The notes under the pieces are model-generated. The model had not been told where the DNA came from and searched no databases. It saw only the letters and a program-made list of their open reading frames with translations. DNA of 56,077 bases from positions 1-56,077 of the forward strand of contig NZ_FOUO01000015.1 in the NCBI RefSeq assembly GCF_900114895.1. The letters run 5' to 3'. This DNA is from Ectothiorhodospira mobilis. GTDB taxonomy: Bacteria > Pseudomonadota > Gammaproteobacteria > Ectothiorhodospirales > Ectothiorhodospiraceae. The translations under genes were made by a program, and so were the position numbers. Positions within the stretch are counted from its first letter, which is position 1. Every line of letters begins with the position of its first letter. This document shows positions 1-8,806 of the stretch, one piece after another.

Positions 1-1
1 T

Positions 2-130
2 GCAATGGACATGGTCTGTTTCCTCCTCGTCTCGCTGCGTAGATATCTCACCAAGCAGCGTAATAGGGTGGGAGCAGGCCATTCCATTAAAAAAGCCCAG
101 GCGATCTGGGGGGAACCCGAGGACGACTGA
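2..130 (+). pseudogene. 3' remnant of IS3-family orfA
   Basis: The reading frame ending in TGA at 128-130 closes with KKAQAIWGEPEDD, which resembles the usual OrfA C-terminus of the IS3 group whose OrfB starts with a similar helix-turn-helix. The slippery run AAAAAAG at 89-95 sits where a programmed -1 frameshift would fuse OrfA to OrfB: the orfB frame is open from 91 onward. Upstream of the KK residues the translation no longer resembles an OrfA, so the gene is either recombined or broken close to position 86. The window start prevents a firm decision. Confidence 0.5.
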
Positions 131-195
131 TCAGCACCTCGGATCGCCGCAAAGCCATTGAGCTGATCGACGAGGCCCGCGCCAATGGGGCCCGT

Positions 196-1188
196 TTGAA
201 GCCGTCCTGCGAAGTGCTGGGCATCAGCGCCCGGACCTACCAGCGCTGGCAGCGTGAAGCCGAGGTGCCGAGCGACGGGCGGAGCACGGCGGTGCGCCCG
301 AAGCCGGCCCACGCCTTGAGCGAGGCGGAAGAGCAGACCGTTCTCGCGCTGTGTAACCGGCCCGAGTATCAGGATCTGCCGCCGGCCCAAATCGTGGCTC
401 AGGAGGCCGATGCCGGGCGTTACTGGGCCTTGGAGTCGACCCTGTACCGGGTACTGCGCAAGCACAAGCAGGCACAGCCCCGAGGTCGAGGGCGTAAGGG
501 TCCGACACCGCCGCTACCGACCAGTCATCGAGCCGATGGCCCGAATCAGGTCTGGTCGTGGGCCACCACGTGGCTGCCGGGCCCTGTGGTCGGGTTGTTT
601 TTCTACCTGACCCTGATCATCGACCTCTACAGCCGCAAGATCGTGGGCTGGGAGGTCGAGACCCGGGAATCGTCGGAACTGGCCGTCCAGGTGCTGGAGC
701 AGGCGCTGCTCAAGGAGCAGTGTTTCAACCAGCCGCTGGTGCTGCACTCCGACAACGGCAGCCCGTTCAAGGGAGCGACGCTGAGAGCGCGACTGACGGC
801 TTTGAAAATCGAACCGTCGTACAGCCGGCCGCGGGTGTCCAACGACAACCCGTTCTCGGAGTCGTTGTTTGCCACCTGCAAGGCGATGCCGGCATATCCG
901 GCCAACGGCTTCGAGAGCCTGGAGGCCGCCCGGGTATGGGTCCACCGCTTCGTACAGTGGTACAACCACGAGCACCGGCACAGCGGCATTCAGTACGTGA
1001 CGCCGGTCGAGCGGCACAACGGTGACGATGCGGCCATCCTGGCTGGGCGTCACCAGGTCTACGTCGAGGCGAAGGCCCGGAACCCGCGCCGCTGGAGCCG
1101 AGAGATACGGGACTGGCGCCCCGTCGGGGCAGTCCATCTCAACCCGGAGAAGGAAACCCAGGGTTCAGACCTGACCAGAGCAGCCTGA
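196..1188 (+). CDS. IS3-family transposase OrfB (DDE integrase core), probably inactive
   Basis: The frame is open from 91, so the natural product is probably an OrfA-OrfB fusion; the TTG at 196 is only the first usable internal start. The N-terminus is a short helix-turn-helix (LGISARTYQRW), followed by an rve integrase core. The second catalytic Asp is present in LHSDNGSPFKG and the Glu in SNDNPFSESLF. The first catalytic Asp, normally in a WSWDIT motif, is replaced by Ala: the sequence reads WSWATTWLPG (codon gcc near 559). A DDE transposase without its first Asp should not cut DNA. The C-terminal WYNHEHRHSGI motif is normal. The reading frame is otherwise intact, which suggests recent loss of activity. 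Confidence 0.85.
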   Translation: MKPSCEVLGISARTYQRWQREAEVPSDGRSTAVRPKPAHALSEAEEQTVLALCNRPEYQDLPPAQIVAQEADAGRYWALESTLYRVLRKHKQAQPRGRGRKGPTPPLPTSHRADGPNQVWSWATTWLPGPVVGLFFYLTLIIDLYSRKIVGWEVETRESSELAVQVLEQALLKEQCFNQPLVLHSDNGSPFKGATLRARLTALKIEPSYSRPRVSNDNPFSESLFATCKAMPAYPANGFESLEAARVWVHRFVQWYNHEHRHSGIQYVTPVERHNGDDAAILAGRHQVYVEAKARNPRRWSREIRDWRPVGAVHLNPEKETQGSDLTRAA

Positions 1189-1224
1189 AACGGTTTGAGG
1201 CGACAACTTCGTTGACAGACACCG

Positions 1225-4200
1225 GGCCCCGGCGGTAAAGGCCGGGGAAACCGCCTGGAGTGGGAGCAGGGGATTTGCGAGGGGTTTGCGGCTTCAATGA
1301 GGCCCCGGCGGTAAAGGCCGGGGAAACGCTGGGGTACATCCTGGGCGGTCAGGCCTGGTTCGACGCTTCAATGAGGCCCCGGCGGTAAAGGCCGGGGAAA
1401 CCCTGGTGCGCCGCGCGCCGTTCGTGGTGGAGATGGCGCTTCAATGAGGCCCCGGCGGTAAAGGCCGGGGAAACTAAATCATCCGGGTATTCAAGACCGA
1501 TCCGGTCGGGCTTCAATGAGGCCCCGGCGGTAAAGGCCGGGGAAACTGCGCCGTGCGGTCGGACAAAGAAGCAACGGGGGGCACCCGCTTCAATGAGGCC
1601 CCGGCGGTAAAGGCCGGGGAAACCGCACGGCGGCGCGCACACTCTGACCGAAATCGCGGGCGCTTCAATGAGGCCCCGGCGGTAAAGGCCGGGGAAACAT
1701 GGCGCGTCGCGCGAATCGCTGAGTTCCTGGGAGAGCTTCAATGAGGCCCCGGCGGTAAAGGCCGGGGAAACGCGAAGCCGGCATCGGTCTTGGCGTCGTG
1801 CTTCTTGCTTCAATGAGGCCCCGGCGGTAAAGGCCGGGGAAACGGTGCTCGGCCTGTATGACCGCCAGGACACCACCTGGCTTCAATGAGGCCCCGGCGG
1901 TAAAGGCCGGGGAAACGTGCAGAACAACGACACTGCCACCACTGACCCAACGGGCTTCAATGAGGCCCCGGCGGTAAAGGCCGGGGAAACCAACCTGACC
2001 GGTATCAGCATGAACGCCTGCGTAGGGCTTCAATGAGGCCCCGGCGGTAAAGGCCGGGGAAACCTCCGTATGCCGCCTGCTGCACCGCAGATTCCAAGGG
2101 CGCTTCAATGAGGCCCCGGCGGTAAAGGCCGGGGAAACAGCGAAAAGGCCGCCATCCTGAAGGCGCGCCGAAAGGCTTCAATGAGGCCCCGGCGGTAAAG
2201 GCCGGGGAAACCGGACCTTTTGGTTCAAGGTGGATCTGGAGGCGCTGGAGCTTCAATGAGGCCCCGGCGGTAAAGGCCGGGGAAACTTCCACCCGACGCA
2301 TCACCCGCGGTATTCTTCGACACAGCTTCAATGAGGCCCCGGCGGTAAAGGCCGGGGAAACGCGCACTCCCCTTCCCGGCCTACCGCGCCGGAAGCCAGG
2401 CTTCAATGAGGCCCCGGCGGTAAAGGCCGGGGAAACAGCACTCGCCACTATGCAGAATCCTGCGTCTCAAGCGGCTTCAATGAGGCCCCGGCGGTAAAGG
2501 CCGGGGAAACCCTGGATGCCCTCAGCATCGACGAGCGCGCTTGCTGGGCTTCAATGAGGCCCCGGCGGTAAAGGCCGGGGAAACGCCCAGCGCCCCCAGG
2601 ACGGGATCAACGGCCGCGCAGCTTCAATGAGGCCCCGGCGGTAAAGGCCGGGGAAACGAGGCCGGAGACGTCGACGCCATCCGCGGGGCTTTGCTTCAAT
2701 GAGGCCCCGGCGGTAAAGGCCGGGGAAACTGGTGTTCATGCTGCCCTCCTGAGGTAGATCTTGGTGAGGCCGGGCTTCAATGAGGCCCCGGCGGTAAAGG
2801 CCGGGGAAACCTGACTCAGAGGTACCACGTGGAGCACATCATCATCGAGCTTCAATGAGGCCCCGGCGGTAAAGGCCGGGGAAACGCGACGCGGTCGGTG
2901 GTGGCCGCGGCGCTGGACCCGTTGCTTCAATGAGGCCCCGGCGGTAAAGGCCGGGGAAACGCGGCGATTGATGACCTGGAAAATTGGCGCGGAACCTAAG
3001 CTTCAATGAGGCCCCGGCGGTAAAGGCCGGGGAAACACCACCTTCAGTGGCCAGTGCCACGCCGCGTTAGAGGCTTCAATGAGGCCCCGGCGGTAAAGGC
3101 CGGGGAAACTCGTCTGGGCGAGATCCGCCGGAGACGAGCTGAGAAGGCTTCAATGAGGCCCCGGCGGTAAAGGCCGGGGAAACGCCGGCCACTTGGTTCA
3201 TGCCGCTATGCGGACCTGGCAGCTTCAATGAGGCCCCGGCGGTAAAGGCCGGGGAAACGGGGGATGTCGACGGTGTTGTGTTCGGCCATCAGCAGGCTTC
3301 AATGAGGCCCCGGCGGTAAAGGCCGGGGAAACGCCGGCCACTTGGTTCATGCCGCTATGCGGACCTGGCAGCTTCAATGAGGCCCCGGCGGTAAAGGCCG
3401 GGGAAACGGGGGATGTCGACGGTGTTGTGTTCGGCCATCAGCAGGCTTCAATGAGGCCCCGGCGGTAAAGGCCGGGGAAACGCCGGCCACTTGGTTCATG
3501 CCGCTATGCGGACCTGGCAGCTTCAATGAGGCCCCGGCGGTAAAGGCCGGGGAAACGGGGGATGTCGACGGTGTTGTGTTCGGCCATCAGCAGGCTTCAA
3601 TGAGGCCCCGGCGGTAAAGGCCGGGGAAACCCCTCCGGGCGGTGGATGCGATTGACCGATGCATTGAGCTTCAATGAGGCCCCGGCGGTAAAGGCCGGGG
3701 AAACGCGGCCAATACAACCAGGCCTTTATCCTGGCCGCAGGGCTGCTTCAATGAGGCCCCGGCGGTAAAGGCCGGGGAAACGCGGGTGGAGGAGCCCATG
3801 CTGAAGATCTATCAGAAGCTTCAATGAGGCCCCGGCGGTAAAGGCCGGGGAAACAGCAGGAGCACATGAAGGCCGAGGCCGGCATGCAGAAGGCTTCAAT
3901 GAGGCCCCGGCGGTAAAGGCCGGGGAAACTGGACGTACAGGAGCGCGTCACCTCCTACACCTTCGAGCTGCTTCAATGAGGCCCCGGCGGTAAAGGCCGG
4001 GGAAACGCGAAGCTCACGGCCGGGTCCGTGGGCAGCATGGTGCTTCAATGAGGCCCCGGCGGTAAAGGCCGGGGAAACGTCAATCGATGTTTTTGATAAG
4101 CGTTTTTTAATTTAGCTTCAATGAGGCCCCGGCGGTAAAGGCCGGGGAAACGCGGCCACTCAGGCAAGCGGTGGTTCTTCCGCTGCCGGCTTCAATGAGG

Positions 4201-6070
4201 CCCCGGCGGTAAAGGCCGGGGAAACCCCCCCCTGGCGACTGAAGGGCGCGCTTATACATTGGGCTTCAATGAGGCCCCGGCGGTAAAGGCCGGGGAAACA
4301 AGGAAATGAACTCAGGATGGAAGCGGCTGATACAGCGGCTTCAATGAGGCCCCGGCGGTAAAGGCCGGGGAAACGACGCTGGCATTCGTGGAACTCGCCA
4401 ACCGAATTGACGCTTCAATGAGGCCCCGGCGGTAAAGGCCGGGGAAACGCATGGCCAGGATCACGTCGGGGGCCCAATGGAATACGCTTCAATGAGGCCC
4501 CGGCGGTAAAGGCCGGGGAAACGGCAGAAATGGCCTCCTCCAAGCTCATGGTTACCGCGGCTTCAATGAGGCCCCGGCGGTAAAGGCCGGGGAAACGCCA
4601 TGTCCTTGATCACACGGTCGCCCACCCACTCGCGGCTTCAATGAGGCCCCGGCGGTAAAGGCCGGGGAAACTATGACTGACGCAGCCACTACCGGCGACA
4701 CCGGCGACGAGCTTCAATGAGGCCCCGGCGGTAAAGGCCGGGGAAACGGAGGTAGGACTGCTTGGTGCCGAACATCTTGTCGCGGCTTCAATGAGGCCCC
4801 GGCGGTAAAGGCCGGGGAAACATCCTCGCGATCTACGAGGAGACCGACGAGGAGGGCGCTTCAATGAGGCCCCGGCGGTAAAGGCCGGGGAAACCGTGCG
4901 GATAAAAATCTCAACCAACGGTTGACAGCGCTTCAATGAGGCCCCGGCGGTAAAGGCCGGGGAAACGCTCAACCAACCGGCCCCCCGTGGGGGCCACCTC
5001 AAGCTTCAATGAGGCCCCGGCGGTAAAGGCCGGGGAAACGAAGAAGCATCTCTCCCGGGTGGTGTGGATCTCAGAGCTTCAATGAGGCCCCGGCGGTAAA
5101 GGCCGGGGAAACGCGGAGATGCTGTCGAGCAGCCAGATGGTGCCCAAGCTTCAATGAGGCCCCGGCGGTAAAGGCCGGGGAAACGCCCTCACTGCGGCGA
5201 GGCCCAAGTACTCAAGTGGGCTTCAATGAGGCCCCGGCGGTAAAGGCCGGGGAAACCGCCCTGGCGAAATGGGTCGCCTGTTTATTGTTGGGCGGCTTCA
5301 ATGAGGCCCCGGCGGTAAAGGCCGGGGAAACTCGTTCACACTTAGGATCAAAAGGAATAGCTACCTTTTTCGCTTCAATGAGGCCCCGGCGGTAAAGGCC
5401 GGGGAAACGCGGGACGCCAGCCGTAATACGAAAGCGTATTGGAAGCTTCAATGAGGCCCCGGCGGTAAAGGCCGGGGAAACTGGCTACGTTCGAGATTCA
5501 CAACGCAGATTGTGTCGCTTCAATGAGGCCCCGGCGGTAAAGGCCGGGGAAACGCGGCTGTGGAACAGGCTCTTGTGGCGGGGCACCTGGCGGCTTCAAT
5601 GAGGCCCCGGCGGTAAAGGCCGGGGAAACCGCTGTCTCAAACTCAAATGTCGCACCCCATCCCGCCCGCTTCAATGAGGCCCCGGCGGTAAAGGCCGGGG
5701 AAACGTCCGGGACGCTGCGATCAGTCACGGCGGCCTCCCGGCTTCAATGAGGCCCCGGCGGTAAAGGCCGGGGAAACGGGGCAAGGTCGCCCCGTTCTTC
5801 CGCGACCTGTGGGGCTTCAATGAGGCCCCGGCGGTAAAGGCCGGGGAAACCTCGGCGGCCAGGGTCTGGTGCTCGTAGTCGATCACGCTTCAATGAGGCC
5901 CCGGCGGTAAAGGCCGGGGAAACTTCAAAGCGGTGCAGGCGACGACCCAGATGATCCACGCTTCAATGAGGCCCCGGCGGTAAAGGCCGGGGAAACCCGA
6001 GGCGATGATCCGGATCAAGGCGGAGCCCATCAGGCTTCAATGAGGCCCCGGCGGTAAAGGCCGGGGAAAC
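1225..6070 (-). CRISPR. CRISPR array: 66 repeats (first partial), 65 spacers, probably type I-G
   Basis: The repeat is 37 nt; on the plus strand it begins GCTTCAATGAGG and ends GGCCGGGGAAAC. It holds a 7-bp stem (CCCCGGC/GCCGGGG) around the loop GGTAAAG. I counted 65 full repeats starting at 1291 and ending with 6034-6070, plus a 27-nt partial one at 1225-1251. All full copies I read are identical. Spacers run 35-44 nt, mostly 36-38; the longest is 2730-2773. Transcription is inferred from the minus strand: in that sense the repeat ends ATTGAAGC, which fits an 8-nt crRNA 5' handle, and the cas genes and AT-rich leader lie at the right end. Newest spacers should be near 6000 and oldest near 1250. 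Confidence 0.98.
3184..3630 (-). repeat. Triplicated two-spacer block inside the CRISPR array
   Basis: A 149-bp unit made of two spacers and two repeats occurs three times head to tail at 3184-3332, 3333-3481 and 3482-3630. The first spacer begins GCCGGCCACTTGG (38 nt) and the second begins GGGGGATGTCGACGG (37 nt). Copies look identical base for base, so the block arose by recombination between repeats rather than by independent acquisition. An assembly artefact in a repeat-rich region is possible. Confidence 0.97.
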
Positions 6071-6271
6071 GGACTCCATCCAGAGGTGCGGCAGGACTCG
6101 CTTTCCGGTATGAATTGCGAGTATCTGTAGGTGGGGGTCAGGCTTGAGCACCTCCGGATCATGCCTTGTCACCAACGCTTTGGGTAAGTATCGGTTTTTT
6201 AAAGAGTTAATGTTTGCGAGCATCTCCCGGAGTTTCTGGGGCACTGGGTTGCTCGCATTGTTTCGGCGGAT
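6071..6271 (-). promoter_or_regulatory. Probable CRISPR leader
   Basis: This 201-bp gap lies between the last repeat and the cas2 stop codon. It contains A/T-rich stretches (for example around 6181-6215, with a T6 run followed by AAAGAGTTAATG) that contrast with the GC-rich flanks. Its position beside the cas genes at the cas-proximal end of the array is where a leader and array promoter belong. I did not identify a specific promoter or integration-host-factor site. Confidence 0.65.
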
Positions 6272-6568
6272 TCAGATGATGATGGGTGCCAGGTCGATGG
6301 GCTCGAAGCTGGCTTTCCCTAGGCTGACCACCTTGGGTTCTACGGTATCGACATTTCCAAGATCAATCAAGAGGATGTGGTCTTCCTGGTTATGGATGAT
6401 GCCTTCCAGAAGGGAGATGAGTTCGGCATGTCGTTTGCTTTCCAGGCGGCACTGGAATATGGAAAGTTGTACCCATTCGCCATACCCATGCATGATTTTG
6501 AATACCCGTCGCCAGCGTTTCGGATCGCTGATATCGTATGCGACTATATAGAGTCTAGGGGTTTCCAT
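6272..6568 (-). CDS. cas2: CRISPR-associated endonuclease Cas2
   Basis: Cas2 pairs with Cas1 to integrate new spacers into the array. The 98-residue length is typical. The N-terminus shows the ferredoxin-like first strand IVAYDISDPKR with the conserved Asp12, followed by RVFKIMHGYGEWVQLSIFQC, a highly characteristic Cas2 stretch. The gene starts 5 bp after the cas4-cas1 stop and lies next to the leader, so it is the last gene of a two-gene adaptation operon reading toward the array. Base composition is visibly lower in GC than the chromosomal genes to the right, in line with horizontal transfer of the locus. Confidence 0.97.
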   Translation of the reverse strand: METPRLYIVAYDISDPKRWRRVFKIMHGYGEWVQLSIFQCRLESKRHAELISLLEGIIHNQEDHILLIDLGNVDTVEPKVVSLGKASFEPIDLAPIII

Positions 6569-6573
6569 GGTAT

Positions 6574-8298
6574 TTATCTGGTTATGAATCCTGGGAATTC
6601 TGCTATCTCACCTGTTAGATGGCGTCCCAATAGTCGAGCTTGAATTTCAAATATTCTTCGGTAACTGGCGCGATAGCCAAATTGGGGGTGTGTGATTTCC
6701 TGGGTGAGTCTTTGTTCAATGACACCGAGAAAACGTTTGCGTCCATCATTGGTTAGGTTGACGCTGGATGCAGCAGATATAAAATCTGTCGAACGGATTT
6801 GTCCTTTGTTTATCGCCGTTAGAACAGATGAATCGGCAACCAGGGGTCTGAATGGTTCCATCATATCTAATGCCAGGGCAGGCCTTCCGTAGCGTGGTTG
6901 ATGGTAGAAGCCTCGATATGGATCAAGACCAACGGCTGAAAGAGTGATGAGCCAGGAACGAGTAAGTACAGAATAGGCATAGGATAGGAGTGCATTTACA
7001 GGATCAGCGGGTGGCCTGCGATTACGCTTTGTGAAATTGAATTCAAGGCTGGAGCGGTCATCCTTTGGCTTGATCATGTGTGGAAAGGCACTGAAATATC
7101 GGGATGCCGCGGTGCCTTCAATGCCTAATAGCTGCTCCAGCGATTCTGCACGCATAGCTTTTCGTGCGTCCTGGCGTAGTGCATCGAATAGATTTCGATC
7201 TTCTTCTGATGCGGTTTCGCCTTTGAGGTTACGCATTAGGAGGGTACGGCAATTTGTGATTTTGTTCGCAATGATGCGTCGTGCAATGTGAAGACATCCC
7301 TGGGCGCTGAAACTGGTCCGGTACTGGGCAGTGCGCAGTTCAACGTTCTTGTGACCCGTGCCAGTGCTGTGCCCCAGGAACCAGCCGCCGTAAGAATGCC
7401 AGGTAACAGGAATCTCTCGGCGCATGAGTTCATGAAGTGTGGGGGTGGTGAGGTATATATTTCCCATGAGAACCACTTGAGATATATCCCTCAGCCGTGC
7501 GGTCTTGGCGAGTTGGTCGTCGATATAGACTTGTAGTGTATCCCCTTTCTTGCGTACGGATGCCTTATTAGCCTGAACATAGAGGGGCATGGATTCGTCG
7601 CGCCCCACTGCCAAGGGACGGGTGTTTTCCTGGATGCGTTTAAGGTTGTTGATCTCGTCCGGAAGGCAAATCGTCACCAGGGAACACCTTGGGCACTTGG
7701 GGCTATCGGTCAATGGGGCGGGGATCTGACCTCCGGCTGCCATGGCCCTTAATCCATGGATGGCCGAGCGTGTACGCTCACGTAGATCCTCATCAAATGC
7801 AATGCGCACCCTTTCACGGGATCCGTTAAAATAGAGGATGCCTGAATCTACTTGGTAGCCATGTTCCTCCAAAAGCATCCCTTGGACACAGAGTTGTACT
7901 TGTTCCGGTAGATAAGCCCCTTTTTCCACATGGGGCCGCTTGCCGCGTTTGTAGTCCACTGGTGTGGCACGTTCCCCTTCCGATTCCACCAGATCCATGC
8001 GGGCGATGAGCCCTAGACGGTTGGAGGAAAGGGTAACGGATCGGGAGTGGATCTGTTCCGGTGCTTCAGTGGTGTTGTCAGGTGGAGGTAAGGGTTTACT
8101 GGGGCGATCCACTACGCGGTGTGCGTGACGGCCCTCGATGGTGTCTCCTGAATCGGACCATTCACCTTGAACCCATTCTAAGTAGGCTAGCCGTGGGCAG
8201 TATTCATATTCATTGATCATTCGCGCTGGTAACAGCGGTTGATCTTCGTTGAGTTCCGGGAAGGGCAGGGGGAGTTCCGGTTGGATGATCCCTTTCAT
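6574..8298 (-). CDS. cas4-cas1: Cas4-Cas1 fusion protein, CRISPR adaptation
   Basis: A single 574-residue protein joins Cas4 (about 1-215) to Cas1 (about 235-574). The Cas4 half has the iron-sulfur cysteines C34 (EYCPRLAYLEW) and C202, C205, C211 (CPRCSLVTIC) and the nuclease motif residues D102, D115 and K117 (PVDYKRG). The Cas1 half keeps the metal ligands E394 (LLGIEGTAASRYF), H466 and D478 (ALALDMMEPFRP). Cas4 trims and selects prespacers by their PAM, and Cas1 inserts them with Cas2. This fusion is characteristic of subtype I-G (formerly I-U). A purine-rich AAAGGA precedes the ATG. It is odd that no cas3, cas8, cas7 or cas5/6 gene precedes it. Confidence 0.97.
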   Translation of the reverse strand: MKGIIQPELPLPFPELNEDQPLLPARMINEYEYCPRLAYLEWVQGEWSDSGDTIEGRHAHRVVDRPSKPLPPPDNTTEAPEQIHSRSVTLSSNRLGLIARMDLVESEGERATPVDYKRGKRPHVEKGAYLPEQVQLCVQGMLLEEHGYQVDSGILYFNGSRERVRIAFDEDLRERTRSAIHGLRAMAAGGQIPAPLTDSPKCPRCSLVTICLPDEINNLKRIQENTRPLAVGRDESMPLYVQANKASVRKKGDTLQVYIDDQLAKTARLRDISQVVLMGNIYLTTPTLHELMRREIPVTWHSYGGWFLGHSTGTGHKNVELRTAQYRTSFSAQGCLHIARRIIANKITNCRTLLMRNLKGETASEEDRNLFDALRQDARKAMRAESLEQLLGIEGTAASRYFSAFPHMIKPKDDRSSLEFNFTKRNRRPPADPVNALLSYAYSVLTRSWLITLSAVGLDPYRGFYHQPRYGRPALALDMMEPFRPLVADSSVLTAINKGQIRSTDFISAASSVNLTNDGRKRFLGVIEQRLTQEITHPQFGYRASYRRIFEIQARLLGRHLTGEIAEFPGFITR

Positions 8299-8642
8299 GG
8301 TTCATGTCCTTTTGAGCATGACCGGCGGAAGGTGTGATGTGATGATTCTCACAAATAGAGTTTGGCAACATCCACCGAGTTTTCAAGCCGCTCCTGGCCA
8401 GCAGCACTCTGGGGAACCCTTGTTACTCTGTTCCTGAGGTCACTGTCCTCCCCGCAAGCCCATCGCTCGAACTGTGCAGGGCTGGACCTGTGCTCCCGTC
8501 GCTGTCTTGGGGGATGGGGCGTTGGTGACACCCCTTCCTGGGGATCGCAAGATTCCCCCGTCCATGGGCCAAGGAGGTAGATCGAGTCCAGTTGGTTTTG
8601 ATCCTCCCGGGGTTTGGTTCCCTGTGTTGTGCGATAGATTGA

Positions 8643-8660
8643 GCCAAGCTGGGGCTTGGC
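8643..8660. repeat. REP-like palindrome
   Basis: GCCAAGC, TGGG, GCTTGGC form a perfect 7-bp hairpin, followed by GTTCCCA. The combination of this palindrome with a GTTCCC tail resembles dispersed palindromic repeats that I have seen in other bacterial genomes; read from the other strand it gives the translated signature WERQAPAW. Only one clear copy is visible in this window, so dispersal cannot be shown here. Confidence 0.4.
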
Positions 8661-8730
8661 GTTCCCAGGGGGGGGTCTTCGGTGCCCATTGGGGGGACTC
8701 CGATGGGACGTAAGGGGTTCTGGGCAAACC

Positions 8731-8739
8731 TGTTACACT
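8731..8739 (+). promoter_or_regulatory. Extended -10-like promoter box upstream of the amidotransferase gene
   Basis: TGTTACACT matches the extended -10 form TGnTATAAT (TG at 8731-8732, TACACT at 8734-8739), 67 bp before the ATG at 8807. No good -35 box is present at the right distance, as expected for an extended -10 promoter. Prediction by eye only. Confidence 0.35.
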
Positions 8740-8806
8740 GAATCCTGATTGACCGGGGCCGCTGCGGGCGGGGCTCTTCTGATATTTCTTTCGAGATCAG
8801 GCATCT

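Larger units (their letters stand above)
1..1224 (+). mobile_element. IS3-family insertion sequence, left part damaged or cut by the window edge
   Basis: The segment carries the end of an orfA, an A6G slippery run at 89-95 and a nearly complete orfB. The right terminus probably lies near 1217-1219: the sequence ending GTTGACA (1211-1217) reads on the opposite strand as TGTCAACGAAG, and IS3-family ends begin with TG. A few bases then separate it from a CRISPR repeat that has lost its first 10 bases. The left terminus is not visible. The element therefore cut into the leader-distal end of the CRISPR array. The exact right boundary and any target duplication cannot be fixed from one end. Confidence 0.75.
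8299..8806. other. 508-bp non-coding region between cas4-cas1 and the divergent osmolyte gene
   Basis: No convincing gene was found on either strand. In type I-G loci the effector genes usually precede cas4-cas1 on the same strand, so they would be expected here or beyond. Instead the region holds a palindromic element at 8643-8660 and an extended -10-like box for the rightward gene at 8731-8739. I looked for decayed cas gene fragments in the three minus-strand frames and recognised none. Confidence 0.7.

Noticed and set aside
1349-5959. Many minus-strand open frames through the array, full of SPAFTAGASLK or FPGLYRRGLIEA repeats
   Set aside because: They are translations of the CRISPR repeat and spacers. 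The repeated peptide is the 37-nt repeat read in different frames, not a protein family.
1225-6070. Type I-C, I-E or III assignment of the array
   Set aside because: The repeat length and ending and the cas4-cas1 fusion fit I-G better. Without effector genes the subtype remains inferred.
1225-6070. Self-targeting spacers matching genes in this window
   Set aside because: I saw no convincing match by eye, but I could not run a full comparison, so I make no claim either way.
6144-6551. Plus-strand frames over cas2 and the leader
   Set aside because: They are antisense to cas2 and show no family motif.
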